Origin: Vibrio sp. D404a
GTDB lineage: Bacteria > Pseudomonadota > Gammaproteobacteria > Enterobacterales > Vibrionaceae
Assembly: GCF_030248535.1 (NCBI RefSeq)
Contig: NZ_JAHGAJ010000010.1
Span: forward strand, 1-64,000
DNA length: 64,000 nt
Direction: 5' to 3'
The position numbers and the translations under genes are program-made. This document shows, piece after piece, positions 37,436-46,271 of this stretch (positions are counted from its first letter, which is position 1; each line of letters opens with the position of its first letter). The notes beneath the pieces were generated by a model. That model was not told the origin of the DNA. It worked only from the letters and a program-made list of their open reading frames with translations, and ran no database searches.

Positions 37436-38152
37436 TTACGCGATAGCACTTGCTGCATTTGAATCTAGGAACCACTCTGTTTCGCCAGTTTTAGACTGGA
37501 TTTTCGCTGCCGGGTAAGGCAGTTCTGAAGCAGGAGTTGTATGAATTTCTTTAACGATCTCAACTTTACCTGCACCCAGTACTAGGTAGCTGATTCGTTT
37601 TGCTGCCTCTAAAACTTTTGCTGTTTTAGAAACACGGATTTGACCAGACTCAGGGTGAGAAGCCAGTACAGATAGGTTCTCATCTTGGTAGTTCGTTGCA
37701 CCCGGGAACAGTGATGCAGTGTGGCCATCTGCGCCAACACCTAAAAGAATCCAATCAAAAACAGGTGTGCCGTTTTCACAAGGAATCACATCAGCCATCT
37801 CTTTTGCAAAGCGCTCTGCTTCTGCTTTAGGCTCATCTTCGCCGCGAATACGGTGGATGTTCTCAGCAGGAAGGTTTACTTGAGAGAATAGAAGCGCGTT
37901 TGCTTCACCGAAGTTGCTTTCTGCATCATCCGGAGCCACACAACGCTCATCGCCCCACCAGAAGTGAAGGTTGTTCCACTGAATGCCTTCTGCGTATGGC
38001 GCTTGCGCCAACAATTTGAAAAGCATTTTTGGTGTGCTACCGCCAGACAGTGAAATGTGAACAGGTTTGCCCTGCTCGCTGTACGCTTTCATTTCGTTTG
38101 CTAGGTTTTCTACAACTAGCTCTGGCGTTTCAAAGATCTTGTGGTTGATCAT
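37436..38152 (-). CDS. pgl: 6-phosphogluconolactonase Pgl
   Basis: Pgl hydrolyses 6-phosphogluconolactone, the second oxidative pentose-phosphate step. It is a 238-residue DevB/SOL-type lactonase of the glucosamine-6-phosphate isomerase fold. [17 protein letters not shown] and [20 protein letters not shown] are diagnostic, with [14 protein letters not shown] carrying the catalytic histidine. It overlaps the zwf stop by 4 bp (ATGA), which implies translational coupling. Confidence 0.97.
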   Translation of the reverse strand: MINHKIFETPELVVENLANEMKAYSEQGKPVHISLSGGSTPKMLFKLLAQAPYAEGIQWNNLHFWWGDERCVAPDDAESNFGEANALLFSQVNLPAENIHRIRGEDEPKAEAERFAKEMADVIPCENGTPVFDWILLGVGADGHTASLFPGATNYQDENLSVLASHPESGQIRVSKTAKVLEAAKRISYLVLGAGKVEIVKEIHTTPASELPYPAAKIQSKTGETEWFLDSNAASAIA

Positions 38153-39651
38153 AGTTCGCAGTAATCCGTGTCTGTTAGGTTTTTACATGGGAAGCGCCAT
38201 GCACGGCCATCTCTTTGCAGAAGCTCATCTGCTTCTTGAGGACCCCAAGTGCCACAAGCATAACCAAATAGTGCCTGAGGATCTTGTTTGAAATCTAAGA
38301 TAGGTTGAACGTACTTCCAACATGCTTCTACTGCATCGGTACGAGCGAATAGCGTCGCGTCGCCGTTCAGTGCATCAAGAAGTAGACGCTCATACGCTGT
38401 TAGCATTTGAGTCTCTTGCAGGTCAGAGTAAGAGAAGTTCATTTTCACTTCTTTCGCTTTGAAGCCTGCACCCGGCTCTTTCAAGCCAAAGCTCATCTGA
38501 ATGCCTTCATCCGGTTGGATACGGATGATTAGCTTGTTCTCTGGTGCATCTTGACCAAACACTGGGTGTGGCGTGTTCTTAAAGTGAATCACAACCTCAG
38601 TAACACGTGTTGGTAGTCGTTTACCGGTACGCACGTAGAAAGGTACACCATTCCAACGCCAGTTATTGATGTAAGCTTTTAGACCAATGTATGTCTCTGT
38701 ACGAGAATCATCAGCAACACCGTTCTCTTCGCGGTAACCCAATAAGTGTTGACCACGAACGTCCGATGCAGTGTATTGACCTAGCACTAGATCTTTACGC
38801 AGATCTTCATCTTCTAGAGGTTTCAGACATTGAAGAACCTTCACCACTTCATCACGCATTGAGTCTGCATTGATTTGTGCTGGTGGCTCCATACCAACCA
38901 TCGCCAGTACTTGCAGTAGGTGGTTTTGGAACATGTCACGTACTGCGCCTGAACCGTCGTAGTAACCGCCACGCTCTTCAACACCTAAGAACTCAGCACC
39001 AGTGATTTCAACGTATTCGATGAAGTTGCGGTTCCAAAGTGGTTCAAACATCGCGTTCGAGAAACGAAGAACCAATAGGTTTTGAACTGTCTCTTTACCT
39101 AAGTAGTGGTCGATACGGTAGATTTGGTGCTCTTGGAAGTGATGGTGAATCTCTTTATCCAGCTTCTGCGCAGACTCTAGGTCGTAGCCGAATGGTTTTT
39201 CGATGATAAGACGACGCCAGCCGTTCGATTCATCGTTTAGGCCATGTGCCGCAAGGTTTGCTGGAATCACACCGTAAAGGCTTGGCGGGGTTGCCAAGTA
39301 GAACAGAGTGTTGTGATTTTCGAATTGATAATCTTGTTCTAGCTTGTCTAGACGCTGTGCTAGACGAGCATAATCTTCTGTGTCAGAGGTATTAATCGCC
39401 TGGTAATGCAGATGATTGATGAACGCGTTTAGCGTCTCTGGCTCAGTTTCTTCCATTTCCTGAAGAGATTTCTTCAGTTTTTCACGGTAAGACTCGTCGC
39501 TGTACTCAGTACGGCTCACTCCAAGAATCGCAAAGGATTCTGGTAGTTGATTGCTAGCATACAGGTGGTATAGAGCAGGGATCAGCTTACGGTAAGTAAG
39601 ATCGCCCGACGCACCAAAAATAACGATGCTGCTGTTTTCAGGTATTACCAT
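38149..39651 (-). CDS. zwf: Glucose-6-phosphate 1-dehydrogenase Zwf
   Basis: Zwf oxidises glucose 6-phosphate to the lactone with NADP+ and opens the oxidative pentose-phosphate path. From the ATG at 39651 it has 500 residues, beginning [23 protein letters not shown], with the dinucleotide motif GASGDL near the N-terminus. The active-site [21 protein letters not shown] is present. An ATG directly in front (39654) and a frame reaching 39705 exist. AGGA at 39657-39660 is best spaced for 39651. It forms an operon with pgl and gnd. CRP-like and FNR-like boxes lie 130-195 nt upstream. Confidence 0.97.
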   Translation of the reverse strand: MVIPENSSIVIFGASGDLTYRKLIPALYHLYASNQLPESFAILGVSRTEYSDESYREKLKKSLQEMEETEPETLNAFINHLHYQAINTSDTEDYARLAQRLDKLEQDYQFENHNTLFYLATPPSLYGVIPANLAAHGLNDESNGWRRLIIEKPFGYDLESAQKLDKEIHHHFQEHQIYRIDHYLGKETVQNLLVLRFSNAMFEPLWNRNFIEYVEITGAEFLGVEERGGYYDGSGAVRDMFQNHLLQVLAMVGMEPPAQINADSMRDEVVKVLQCLKPLEDEDLRKDLVLGQYTASDVRGQHLLGYREENGVADDSRTETYIGLKAYINNWRWNGVPFYVRTGKRLPTRVTEVVIHFKNTPHPVFGQDAPENKLIIRIQPDEGIQMSFGLKEPGAGFKAKEVKMNFSYSDLQETQMLTAYERLLLDALNGDATLFARTDAVEACWKYVQPILDFKQDPQALFGYACGTWGPQEADELLQRDGRAWRFPCKNLTDTDYCEL

Positions 39652-39784
39652 CATCTTTCCTATAAAAACAAGGTTTTCAGTATTCGCCAACGGTATCAGC
39701 GACATACAAAAATAGATAATAGGTCTTGGCTATTAGTTCAATAGCGAGTGCCTATCACACTAGAGAATGCGTTTGGTAAACGAG

Positions 39785-39800
39785 GGTGATATAGATCACC
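39785..39800. promoter_or_regulatory. CRP-like palindrome upstream of zwf
   Basis: GGTGATATAGATCACC contains GTGA-N6-TCAC, the core of the CRP consensus, as a perfect inverted repeat about 135 nt upstream of the zwf start. Confidence 0.6.
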
Positions 39801-39830
39801 TCAATTCGGGTCAGTATTGTCTATGACTAT

Positions 39831-39844
39831 TTGATTTACATCAA
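39831..39844. promoter_or_regulatory. Perfect FNR-type box upstream of zwf
   Basis: TTGATTTACATCAA matches the FNR consensus TTGAT-N4-ATCAA at all ten defined positions. It lies 180 nt upstream of zwf and 31 bp beyond the CRP-like site. No plus-strand gene follows it before 40181. Confidence 0.65.
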
Positions 39845-40181
39845 CCACTGTGAGGGCAATCGATTAAATTATGACTCATTTCATTCAAATAAATTGCCAT
39901 TAGTTAGAACAAAATCGATTAAAGACAACGGAACTCGCATTCCAAATCATTGTAGTGAAAAATAAATGGTATCTGGTCGGTGGAGTAGCACGAAAAACGA
40001 GTTGGACATATTAGTAGGGAGTTATTGGTGGTGAGTCGGGAGTTATTGGTGAATGATTACCAAACTGGTTTTATAAAACCATCGTTAGGTTAGGCGTTAA
40101 TGCTATAGATAGCACCAACGTATTAACATGCGGAGATAAAGAGGAATAACAGCGCCTGTTTTTACCGACGCCGATTGGAGA
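39845..40181. other. Gene-free stretch between zwf and the response regulator, with a 14-bp direct repeat
   Basis: This region holds no convincing ORF. GGGAGTTATTGGTG is repeated at 40017-40030 and 40038-40051 (period 21 bp), and TGGTTTTATAAAACCA forms an inverted repeat near 40066-40081 without a T tail. No terminator for either neighbour is clear. Confidence 0.4.
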
Positions 40182-40877
40182 CTATCGGACGGCTTTGTTG
40201 TAACAACGCTCCGGCCGACCCACGGTACCGTAATTCAAATCCGCGTTGAGTTCTCCAGTTGTAATCAAATACTCTAAGTATCGACGAGCTGTAGTACGGC
40301 TTGCCCCTATACGCTCCCCTGCCTCATCGGCTGTTAGATCTTTTGTCTCCGAACTCTCAAACAGCGCGCGAATCTTATCTAAGGTTACACCATCAATCCC
40401 CTTAGGAAGGGTTGCCACTGGTTTTGAATCCGCCTGATTCGCTGCTTGCATCATCTTATCAACTAAGCCTTGGTTTAGATCGGAAACACTCTCAAGCTCT
40501 TGTTGCTGCGAACGGTACTTTTTGAGTGAAGCTTCTAGACGTGGAAACATTACTGGCTTTAGCAAATAGTCAACAACACCACCACGCATTGCCTGCTGAA
40601 GCGTATCAACATCGCGTGCCGCTGTGATTAAGATGACATCACAGCCTTGGTTGTTGCCTCTTACATGATTCAAAATATCTAGCCCACAGCCGTCAGGCAG
40701 ATAGACATCAAGCAGTACAAGATCAGGCTTGAGTATATCGAGCTGCATCAAGGCTTCAGACTGCGATGTCGCAATCCCAACAACCTCGAAGCCACCCATC
40801 TGCTCCAAGTATCGATGATGCAACTCTGCAATCGCAATATCATCTTCAATAACCATGACTTTAGTGACTGCATTCAT
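40182..40877 (-). CDS. CitB/DcuR-family response regulator
   Basis: This 231-residue regulator pairs with the kinase gene ending 1 bp upstream. The receiver domain holds E11-D12-D13, phosphoacceptor D57 (LVLLDVYLP), a conserved threonine in LITAARD and the LLKPV lysine. The C-terminal half (about 165-225) is the CitB/DcuR/DpiA-type helix-turn-helix, with KDLTADEAGERIGASRTTARRYLEYL. Regulators of this group activate transport and use of citrate or C4-dicarboxylates. The targets here are not visible; tctCBA or a distant citrate cluster are candidates. Confidence 0.93.
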   Translation of the reverse strand: MNAVTKVMVIEDDIAIAELHHRYLEQMGGFEVVGIATSQSEALMQLDILKPDLVLLDVYLPDGCGLDILNHVRGNNQGCDVILITAARDVDTLQQAMRGGVVDYLLKPVMFPRLEASLKKYRSQQQELESVSDLNQGLVDKMMQAANQADSKPVATLPKGIDGVTLDKIRALFESSETKDLTADEAGERIGASRTTARRYLEYLITTGELNADLNYGTVGRPERCYNKAVR

Positions 40878-42581
40878 TTAGTGCTCTTCCTTAAACGGTG
40901 TGTTTTTCTGTGCATGTACATCTGGTGGTAAAATCTGTTCTTCTTTGGGTAGATAGACGGTCATCCTAGTACCAAAATCTCTGTTCTCTACCATATCAAG
41001 TTGGCCTTGGTAGCGGTCTGCCAGTTGTTTCACAAGGTACAAACCTACGCCTCGATTCTGCTTAGCCTTGCTTGAAACTCCTTTTTGAGTCAGCTCGTTA
41101 ATCGCCAAGCCTTGAGGTAAGCCACACCCTTTGTCATCGACCTCAAGGATAACCTCGTTTCCATAATCACTCACAGAGACCTCAATAATGCGTCTTGCAG
41201 GTGGAAAAGGATCGTCTTGGCTAATCGCCATGCGTGTTGCGTCAAAGGCGTTATCAATCAGGTTCCCCAAAATCGTCACTACGTCGTCGGCATTCAGCCA
41301 CGTCGGTAATGTCTCCAGCCTTGAGCCCTCTTCAACCATCAGCTCTAAGCCAATTTCACGGGCACGCTCTGTCTTACCAAGCAGCATGCCTGCAACAAGT
41401 GGCTCTTTGACTGTCTCTCGCAAGAACTCAATAAGGCTTTGATAATGTGCGGTTTCTTGACCAATAAGGTGCTGAACGGCTTCAAGTTCTCCCATCTGTA
41501 ACATGCCACTGATGGTGTTGAGCTTATTGCGATGCTCATGGGTTTGTGAGCGCAGTAAATCAGCATACTCTTTGGTCTGTGAAAGTTGCTCGGTTAGGTC
41601 GTTAATCTCATCACGAAGCCTAAAACTGGACACAGCACCCACCACCTCACCAGCGACAATGATCGGGCTGCGGTTAGCAATAATTCGTTTGTTGTTGAGA
41701 TAAAGCTCAATGTCGTGGTCCGATTGCCCGCTCGATAATAGTTGTTCAAGGTCGCTGTTTGGCACCACCTGAGAGAATGGTTTGTTTAAAGATGCTTCTC
41801 GGTCAATAGACAGGATATCGCAGGCACTCTTGTTGATTGAACGAAGAACGCCATGATTATCGATACTGAGTATCCCCTCTTTCACGGTACTCATAGTCAC
41901 ATCTAACTCAACGTATAAACGACCAATCTCTTCCGGCTCAAAACCCAATATCGCTCGTTGGAAACGTCTCGATACGTAACTCGAAATCAGCGCGTTTACT
42001 GCCACAACTAAAAGCGCCATGATAATTAAGAAGGCTAAATAGGGTTCAATTCTATCTTGCAACGAATCAAGCAGATAACCGACAGAGACAACACCGATAA
42101 TCGTCCCATTGTGATCTTTCACCGCAGATTTGCCGCGAACCGAGAGACCTAACGACCCTTTGGCTGTGGAGACATAAGACTCCCCATGAACCAGTGCTTT
42201 TTGGTTATCACCGCCTCGCATTGGTTTACCCAACCTTTCATCGACAGGGTGTACTAGCCGCATGCCCTTATCATCGCCTATTACGATAAAAGCAGCGCCA
42301 ATCAGATGAGTTAGGTTACGAAAACGTTGTTGGTGGTCGGCGTCTGGCTGGGGCAATATTAGCGGATCACTTGAGTGGGCATTGATCAGCTCGATAACAC
42401 GAGGAGATTCAGACAGAAACTCAGCAACACCTAACGCTTTTAGCCCCATTTCTTCTTCTTGAGAATGTTTGATGTAGGCAAAACCAGCTGCGCTAAGAAT
42501 CAACAACTCGACTAACCCTGTCACTGTCATAATAATCAGCAATCTTTTTCTAAAGCTGATACTGCTCCACTTCATCGACAC
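40878..42581 (-). CDS. CitA/DcuS-family sensor histidine kinase
   Basis: This 567-residue kinase has the CitA/DcuS/DpiB layout. An N-terminal helix (about 12-35) is followed by a periplasmic PAS/Cache-type ligand domain (about 37-178) with RLVHPVDERLGKPMRGGDNQKAL and GSLGLSVRGKSAVKDHNGTIIGVVSVGYLLDS. A second helix (about 182-203), a cytoplasmic PAS domain and the kinase core follow. The SpoOB-type phosphoacceptor stretch is RSQTHEHRNKLN, with H348 and H350. ATPase boxes are NLIDNAFDAT, DKGCGLP and GVGLYLVKQL. The receptor presumably binds citrate or a related acid, by family analogy. A weak CRP-like site lies at 42774-42789. Confidence 0.94.
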   Translation of the reverse strand: MSMKWSSISFRKRLLIIMTVTGLVELLILSAAGFAYIKHSQEEEMGLKALGVAEFLSESPRVIELINAHSSDPLILPQPDADHQQRFRNLTHLIGAAFIVIGDDKGMRLVHPVDERLGKPMRGGDNQKALVHGESYVSTAKGSLGLSVRGKSAVKDHNGTIIGVVSVGYLLDSLQDRIEPYLAFLIIMALLVVAVNALISSYVSRRFQRAILGFEPEEIGRLYVELDVTMSTVKEGILSIDNHGVLRSINKSACDILSIDREASLNKPFSQVVPNSDLEQLLSSGQSDHDIELYLNNKRIIANRSPIIVAGEVVGAVSSFRLRDEINDLTEQLSQTKEYADLLRSQTHEHRNKLNTISGMLQMGELEAVQHLIGQETAHYQSLIEFLRETVKEPLVAGMLLGKTERAREIGLELMVEEGSRLETLPTWLNADDVVTILGNLIDNAFDATRMAISQDDPFPPARRIIEVSVSDYGNEVILEVDDKGCGLPQGLAINELTQKGVSSKAKQNRGVGLYLVKQLADRYQGQLDMVENRDFGTRMTVYLPKEEQILPPDVHAQKNTPFKEEH

Positions 42582-43171
42582 CTACTCCCTATGCGATCTA
42601 GCAATGTTAACACCAAGTTAATTACGAGAGATTTCAAAGGTTCAGATTTGTGACTAAAGCGCATGTTATTAACAGAGTTTTTAGTCTAAAACCGACTCGC
42701 TTCAGATTTAGACAAAGCCTCAAAATCGTTTTTTAGAATTTCTTAGCTCTTGCACTCAGTTACCTGATTAATTATTGACCTAGATCACTCCGATTTTAGC
42801 TGTTTTTTAGGTTGGTTATAAAAAATACAATTATACTAGTTGCACATAACAAATTAGATATAAAGCTATCAATTAAGAGACGCCGTTTCTCTTGAGCGTA
42901 GACACAACGAAACTAGTAACACATTGGTAACAATTAGCGATTATCGTATGTGTCACAAGAGCACGTAGGAAATGAGCCCTCCTACGTAAAATGTGAAGAA
43001 CCACCCTATTGATAAAGGTCGATTCTCCACCAAAATCACAACAACAAAAGAGGTAGTCTTTAGTTCTCAGACACTCCAATAATAAATGCTGATTGGCAAA
43101 AGTGACGCAGTCGATTTCAAAAACGGATTAAAAACATAACGTAATAACATTGTTGAAAAGGAAACCAGGCA
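42582..43171. promoter_or_regulatory. Intergenic region upstream of the CitA-type kinase
   Basis: This 590-bp AT-rich gap contains ATTGA-N6-TCACT at 42774-42789, a degenerate CRP site. It also has an 8-bp perfect hairpin ACGTAGGA/TCCTACGT (42963-42987, 9-nt loop) without a T run on either strand. No convincing gene is present. Confidence 0.4.
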
Positions 43172-43399
43172 ATGAAACGCGATTCTTTTGGAATTTGCCT
43201 TACTAAGGCTATGCTGTTCAAAAACTTACAATCGACATTTACGCACGTCAGAGCTTATGAAAAAGATGCTACTTCGCCACTTGATCTCAAAGTACTGTTG
43301 GCGTTCCCTCAAATGTCCGGAAGAGATTTGCTTCAAACAATGCAAGGTTCACGTCATCTAGTTTGGCGTGCAGATCACCACTGCCCAGGCTTTGATTAG
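43172..43399 (+). CDS. Possible small gene, 75 residues, unknown function
   Basis: This frame encodes a basic, soluble-looking 75-residue protein ending HLVWRADHHCPGFD. An AAGGAA lies about 10 nt before the ATG. A strong hairpin terminator lies downstream (43705-43730), separated from the stop by the MITE-like element. I recognise no family and see no catalytic motif. Codon use is plausible for the host. It may be real or a chance ORF. Confidence 0.4.
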   Translation: MKRDSFGICLTKAMLFKNLQSTFTHVRAYEKDATSPLDLKVLLAFPQMSGRDLLQTMQGSRHLVWRADHHCPGFD

Positions 43400-43435
43400 A
43401 GCATTTTCATTTTAAAACAATCACTTCTATATTTA

Positions 43436-43699
43436 GGGCGTGTTGATCTTTCGAGCTGATTTTTGCAGCGAGTTGCTGGGTGTTTCTACAAGGCAGAGGT
43501 TTTGATGTGTAGCTAGCCTACATGAAAAGCCGATAACGCAGTAGAAATGACCAGCAAACGCTGCCCGAAGGGTTCGGCTAAAAGCGTTTTACTCTTTGTT
43601 GAGGGGGATTTGTTTAGAATGACTAGACTACTTCCCCCTCGCCGCGATTAAAACGCTTTTATCTCGAACAAAACTTAACCACGAAAGGTCAACACGCCC
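43436..43699. mobile_element. 264-bp MITE-like element with 18-bp terminal inverted repeats and TA flanks
   Basis: The left end GGGCGTGTTGATCTTTCG (43436-43453) and right end CGAAAGGTCAACACGCCC (43682-43699) are inverted repeats matching at 17 of 18 positions. TA dinucleotides flank both ends (43434-43435, 43700-43701), as expected for an IS630/Tc1-type target duplication. Inside are further inverted repeats: TAAAAGCGTTTTA (43579-43591) with TAAAACGCTTTTA (43649-43661), and GAGGGGGA (43611-43618) with TCCCCCTC (43633-43640). It encodes no transposase, so it would be non-autonomous. The IS family is inferred from TA flanks only. Confidence 0.75.
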
Positions 43700-43704
43700 T
43701 AGTT

Positions 43705-43737
43705 AAAGAGCACGCTCTAGCGTGCTCTTTCTATTTC
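43705..43737 (+). terminator. Hairpin terminator just after the MITE-like element
   Basis: AAAGAGCACGC pairs with GCGTGCTCTTT around TCTA, followed by CTATTTCT. It may originally have terminated the small ORF at 43172-43399. Confidence 0.75.
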
Positions 43738-43830
43738 TAATGAAACACCGCATCTAAACTGAACGTAATACCCATCGCATTTAATAATTGCTCAATCAGT
43801 TCAAGACAAATTCGGATCGGCCTGTTAACA

Positions 43831-43850
43831 TTAGAGTTATTACTCTAATT
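43831..43850. promoter_or_regulatory. Perfect palindromic operator candidate before the export operon
   Basis: ATTAGAGT-TATT-ACTCTAAT is a perfect 8-bp inverted repeat with a 4-nt centre, ending 8 nt before the ATG at 43859. It could be an operator for a repressor encoded elsewhere, or an RNA hairpin that affects ribosome access. Confidence 0.55.
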
Positions 43851-43858
43851 TGGTAAGT

Positions 43859-45286
43859 ATGAAGATGACAACACCAAAATTCAGACCAAAGTTTTCATTG
43901 GCCGCTCTGCTAATTAGCTGCGTAAGTTCGGCCAGTTTTGCTGCGCCTCTCTCCTTTCCAGAAGCATGGGGATTACTGCAACAAAACAATAATTCGTTAG
44001 CAGCGCAGCAAGCCAATGTTGAACGTTACCAGCATTTACAAAACGCGACCGGTAACCTCAACCTGCCATCGGTTACACTAGGCGCAAACTACACCCACCT
44101 CGACAGCGATGTAACCATCAATGGTGAGCAGTTTGCCGACAGTTTAAGTGGTGTAAACCCAACGGTATCTGCAATCTTACGACCTTTAATTGGTGGAGTG
44201 ACATCTACCATCACTGAGCAAGATATCTTCAGCTCTTCTATTCGTGCAGTATGGCCTATTTTTACAGGTGGTCGAATTACCGCAGCACAAACGGCTGCTG
44301 AAGGTAAAAGCGAAGAAGCACAAAGCCAGCTGTTGATGGAGAAACAGGCACGCTACGAAGATCTTACCAAATACTACTTCTCGGTGATCCTCGCTCAAGA
44401 TGTGGTTCAAACCCGTCTAGCAGTGGAAGCCGGCTTAACTCAACACCGAGATTTCGCGATTAAACTTGAAGAGCAAGGACAAATCGCGCGTGTGGAGCGA
44501 TTACAAGCAGACGCATCATTAGACAAAGCAGTGGTAGAGCGCACCAAAGCGCAAAACGATCTAAAAATCGCTCAACTCGCCCTTACTCAAATCCTCGGTC
44601 TATCTGACACAGCTGAGCCTTCCGAGTCACTTTTCATCAATAATAATTTGCCAAATATGGACACCTTTATTGATCAAACACTGACCACCTACCCCGGCTT
44701 ACGAATCTTAGATGCGAAAGAGAAACAAGCGAGCAGCCTGATTAAAGCAGAGAAAGGCAAATACTACCCAGAAGTTTATCTATACGGTGACTACAGCCTT
44801 TACGAAGATGACTCACTGGCGAGCGAGATGAAACCAGATTGGCTAGTCGGTATTGGCGTCAACGTGCCACTGATCGATACTTCAGGTCGCTCTGATAAAG
44901 TAGCCGCTGCGCACAGTGCGGTTTCACAAGTTCAGTACCTAAAATCTCAAGCGAAACAAGACCTCACGGTATTGGTTCAGAAAACCTACCTCGAAGCGCA
45001 ACAAGCTGTTGAAGAGGTGCAAGGTCTAAACTCAAGCTTGTCGCTAGCGCAAGAAAACCTACTACTACGCAAAAAAGCTTTTAACCAAGGTCTGTCTACA
45101 TCACTTGAAGTCGTTGACGCCGAGCTGTACCTAGCTAGCATCAAAACTCAACAGTCCGTTGCCCGTTTCCAATACCTCGTTTCACTTAACAAGCTATTGG
45201 CACTCAGCAGCGAAATGAATGCGTTCCCAAGCTATTCAACGTCTGCCGTTTACCCTAGTTCTCACAATGCCAATACAAAAGGATGA
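43859..45286 (+). CDS. TolC-family outer membrane efflux protein of an export operon
   Basis: This 475-residue protein has a signal peptide (through FSLAALLISCVSSASFA|APL) and two OEP domains, with repeat entry LSFPEAWGLLQQNNNSLAAQQANVERY. The later stretches QASSLIKAEKGKYYPEVYLYGDYSLY and RKKAFNQGLSTSLEVVDAELYL are typical of TolC-like channels. It is the outer channel for the HlyD/ABC-2 proteins that follow at 3-bp spacing. I chose ATG 43859; ATG 43865 is nearly as good, and a TTG at 43850 has no clear ribosome binding site. Confidence 0.92.
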   Translation: MKMTTPKFRPKFSLAALLISCVSSASFAAPLSFPEAWGLLQQNNNSLAAQQANVERYQHLQNATGNLNLPSVTLGANYTHLDSDVTINGEQFADSLSGVNPTVSAILRPLIGGVTSTITEQDIFSSSIRAVWPIFTGGRITAAQTAAEGKSEEAQSQLLMEKQARYEDLTKYYFSVILAQDVVQTRLAVEAGLTQHRDFAIKLEEQGQIARVERLQADASLDKAVVERTKAQNDLKIAQLALTQILGLSDTAEPSESLFINNNLPNMDTFIDQTLTTYPGLRILDAKEKQASSLIKAEKGKYYPEVYLYGDYSLYEDDSLASEMKPDWLVGIGVNVPLIDTSGRSDKVAAAHSAVSQVQYLKSQAKQDLTVLVQKTYLEAQQAVEEVQGLNSSLSLAQENLLLRKKAFNQGLSTSLEVVDAELYLASIKTQQSVARFQYLVSLNKLLALSSEMNAFPSYSTSAVYPSSHNANTKG

Positions 45287-45289
45287 TTC

Positions 45290-46264
45290 ATGAAATCAGT
45301 TAAACCACTTCTCGCTTCAATCATAGGTATTGGCATTGTTGGTTGGGTTGGCTATAGCTTCTATCAAGCTTACCTTCCTCAACCTATTAAAATTCAAGGT
45401 CAGATCGATGCTCAGCAATACAGTATCTCATCTAAGGTACCGGGCCGTGTCGACCAAGTCTTTGTCCGCAAAGGAGATACGGTTGAAAAGGGTCAACTCG
45501 TTTTCTCTCTACTTAGCCCTGAGATTGATGCCAAATTAGAGCAAGCGAAAGCAGGAGAAAAAGCCGCTGGAGCATTGGCTCAAGAGGCTGAGAAAGGCGC
45601 ACGCGATCAGCAAATCCAAGCGGCGAAAGACCAATGGCTAAAAGCTAAAGCTGCAGCAGACTTAATGGAAAAGACCTACCAGCGTGTAAACAACCTCTAT
45701 AAAGATGGCGTTGTTGCTGAGCAGAAACGCGACGAAGCGAAAACACAATGGCAAGCCGCGAAATACACCGAAAGCGCCGCGCTGCAAATGTATAAGCTGG
45801 CTCAAGAAGGCGCTCGTGACGAAACCAAATTCGCAGCAGCTCAAAAAGCACTAATGGCAGCGGGCGCAGTTGCTGAAGTTGAGGCTTATGCGAAAGATAC
45901 GCAAATCCACAGCTGGTTCAATGGCGAAGTTGCCCAAGTGCTTCTAAGTAGTGGTGAGTTAGCACCTCAGGGCTTCCCTGTTGTCACTGTTATCGACACA
46001 CAAGATGCGTGGGCCGTGCTCAACGTTCGTGAAGATCATCTCAAGTACTTTGAAAAAGGCACTCAATTCGAGGCTTACCTTCCTGCACTTGATAAGAACG
46101 TAACATTTGAAGTGAGCCATATCGCTGTGATGGGTGATTTTGCAACTTGGCGCTCTACGGATGCTGCTCAAGGCTTCGATCTAAGAACCTTTGAAATTGA
46201 AGCTCGACCTGTCGGTAACCAAGACACGTTGCGCATGGGCATGAGTTTAGTGGTAGAGCTGTAG
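45290..46264 (+). CDS. HlyD-family membrane fusion (periplasmic adaptor) protein
   Basis: This 324-residue adaptor links an inner-membrane exporter to TolC. An N-terminal membrane anchor (LLASIIGIGIVGWVGYSFYQAY) is followed by the biotinyl-lipoyl half-motif IDAQQYSISSKVPGRVDQVFVRKGDTVEKGQLVFSLLSPE. A long alpha-hairpin rich in Ala, Lys and Gln (about residues 85-195) comes next, then the second lipoyl half IHSWFNGEVAQVLLSSGELAPQGFPVVTV. It resembles YhiI-type adaptors. It sits second in a four-gene operon with spacings of 3 and 7 bp. Confidence 0.93.
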   Translation: MKSVKPLLASIIGIGIVGWVGYSFYQAYLPQPIKIQGQIDAQQYSISSKVPGRVDQVFVRKGDTVEKGQLVFSLLSPEIDAKLEQAKAGEKAAGALAQEAEKGARDQQIQAAKDQWLKAKAAADLMEKTYQRVNNLYKDGVVAEQKRDEAKTQWQAAKYTESAALQMYKLAQEGARDETKFAAAQKALMAAGAVAEVEAYAKDTQIHSWFNGEVAQVLLSSGELAPQGFPVVTVIDTQDAWAVLNVREDHLKYFEKGTQFEAYLPALDKNVTFEVSHIAVMGDFATWRSTDAAQGFDLRTFEIEARPVGNQDTLRMGMSLVVEL

Positions 46265-46271
46265 GTCATTT

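Noticed and set aside
40060..40085. TGGTTTTATAAAACCA as a terminator of a possible FNR-driven RNA
   Set aside because: No T run follows on either strand, and no other RNA-like structure was visible, so I did not call an RNA gene.
42873..43079. Minus-strand ORF of 68 codons upstream of the CitA-type kinase
   Set aside because: No ribosome binding site, cysteine-rich random composition, and it spans the 42963-42987 hairpin.
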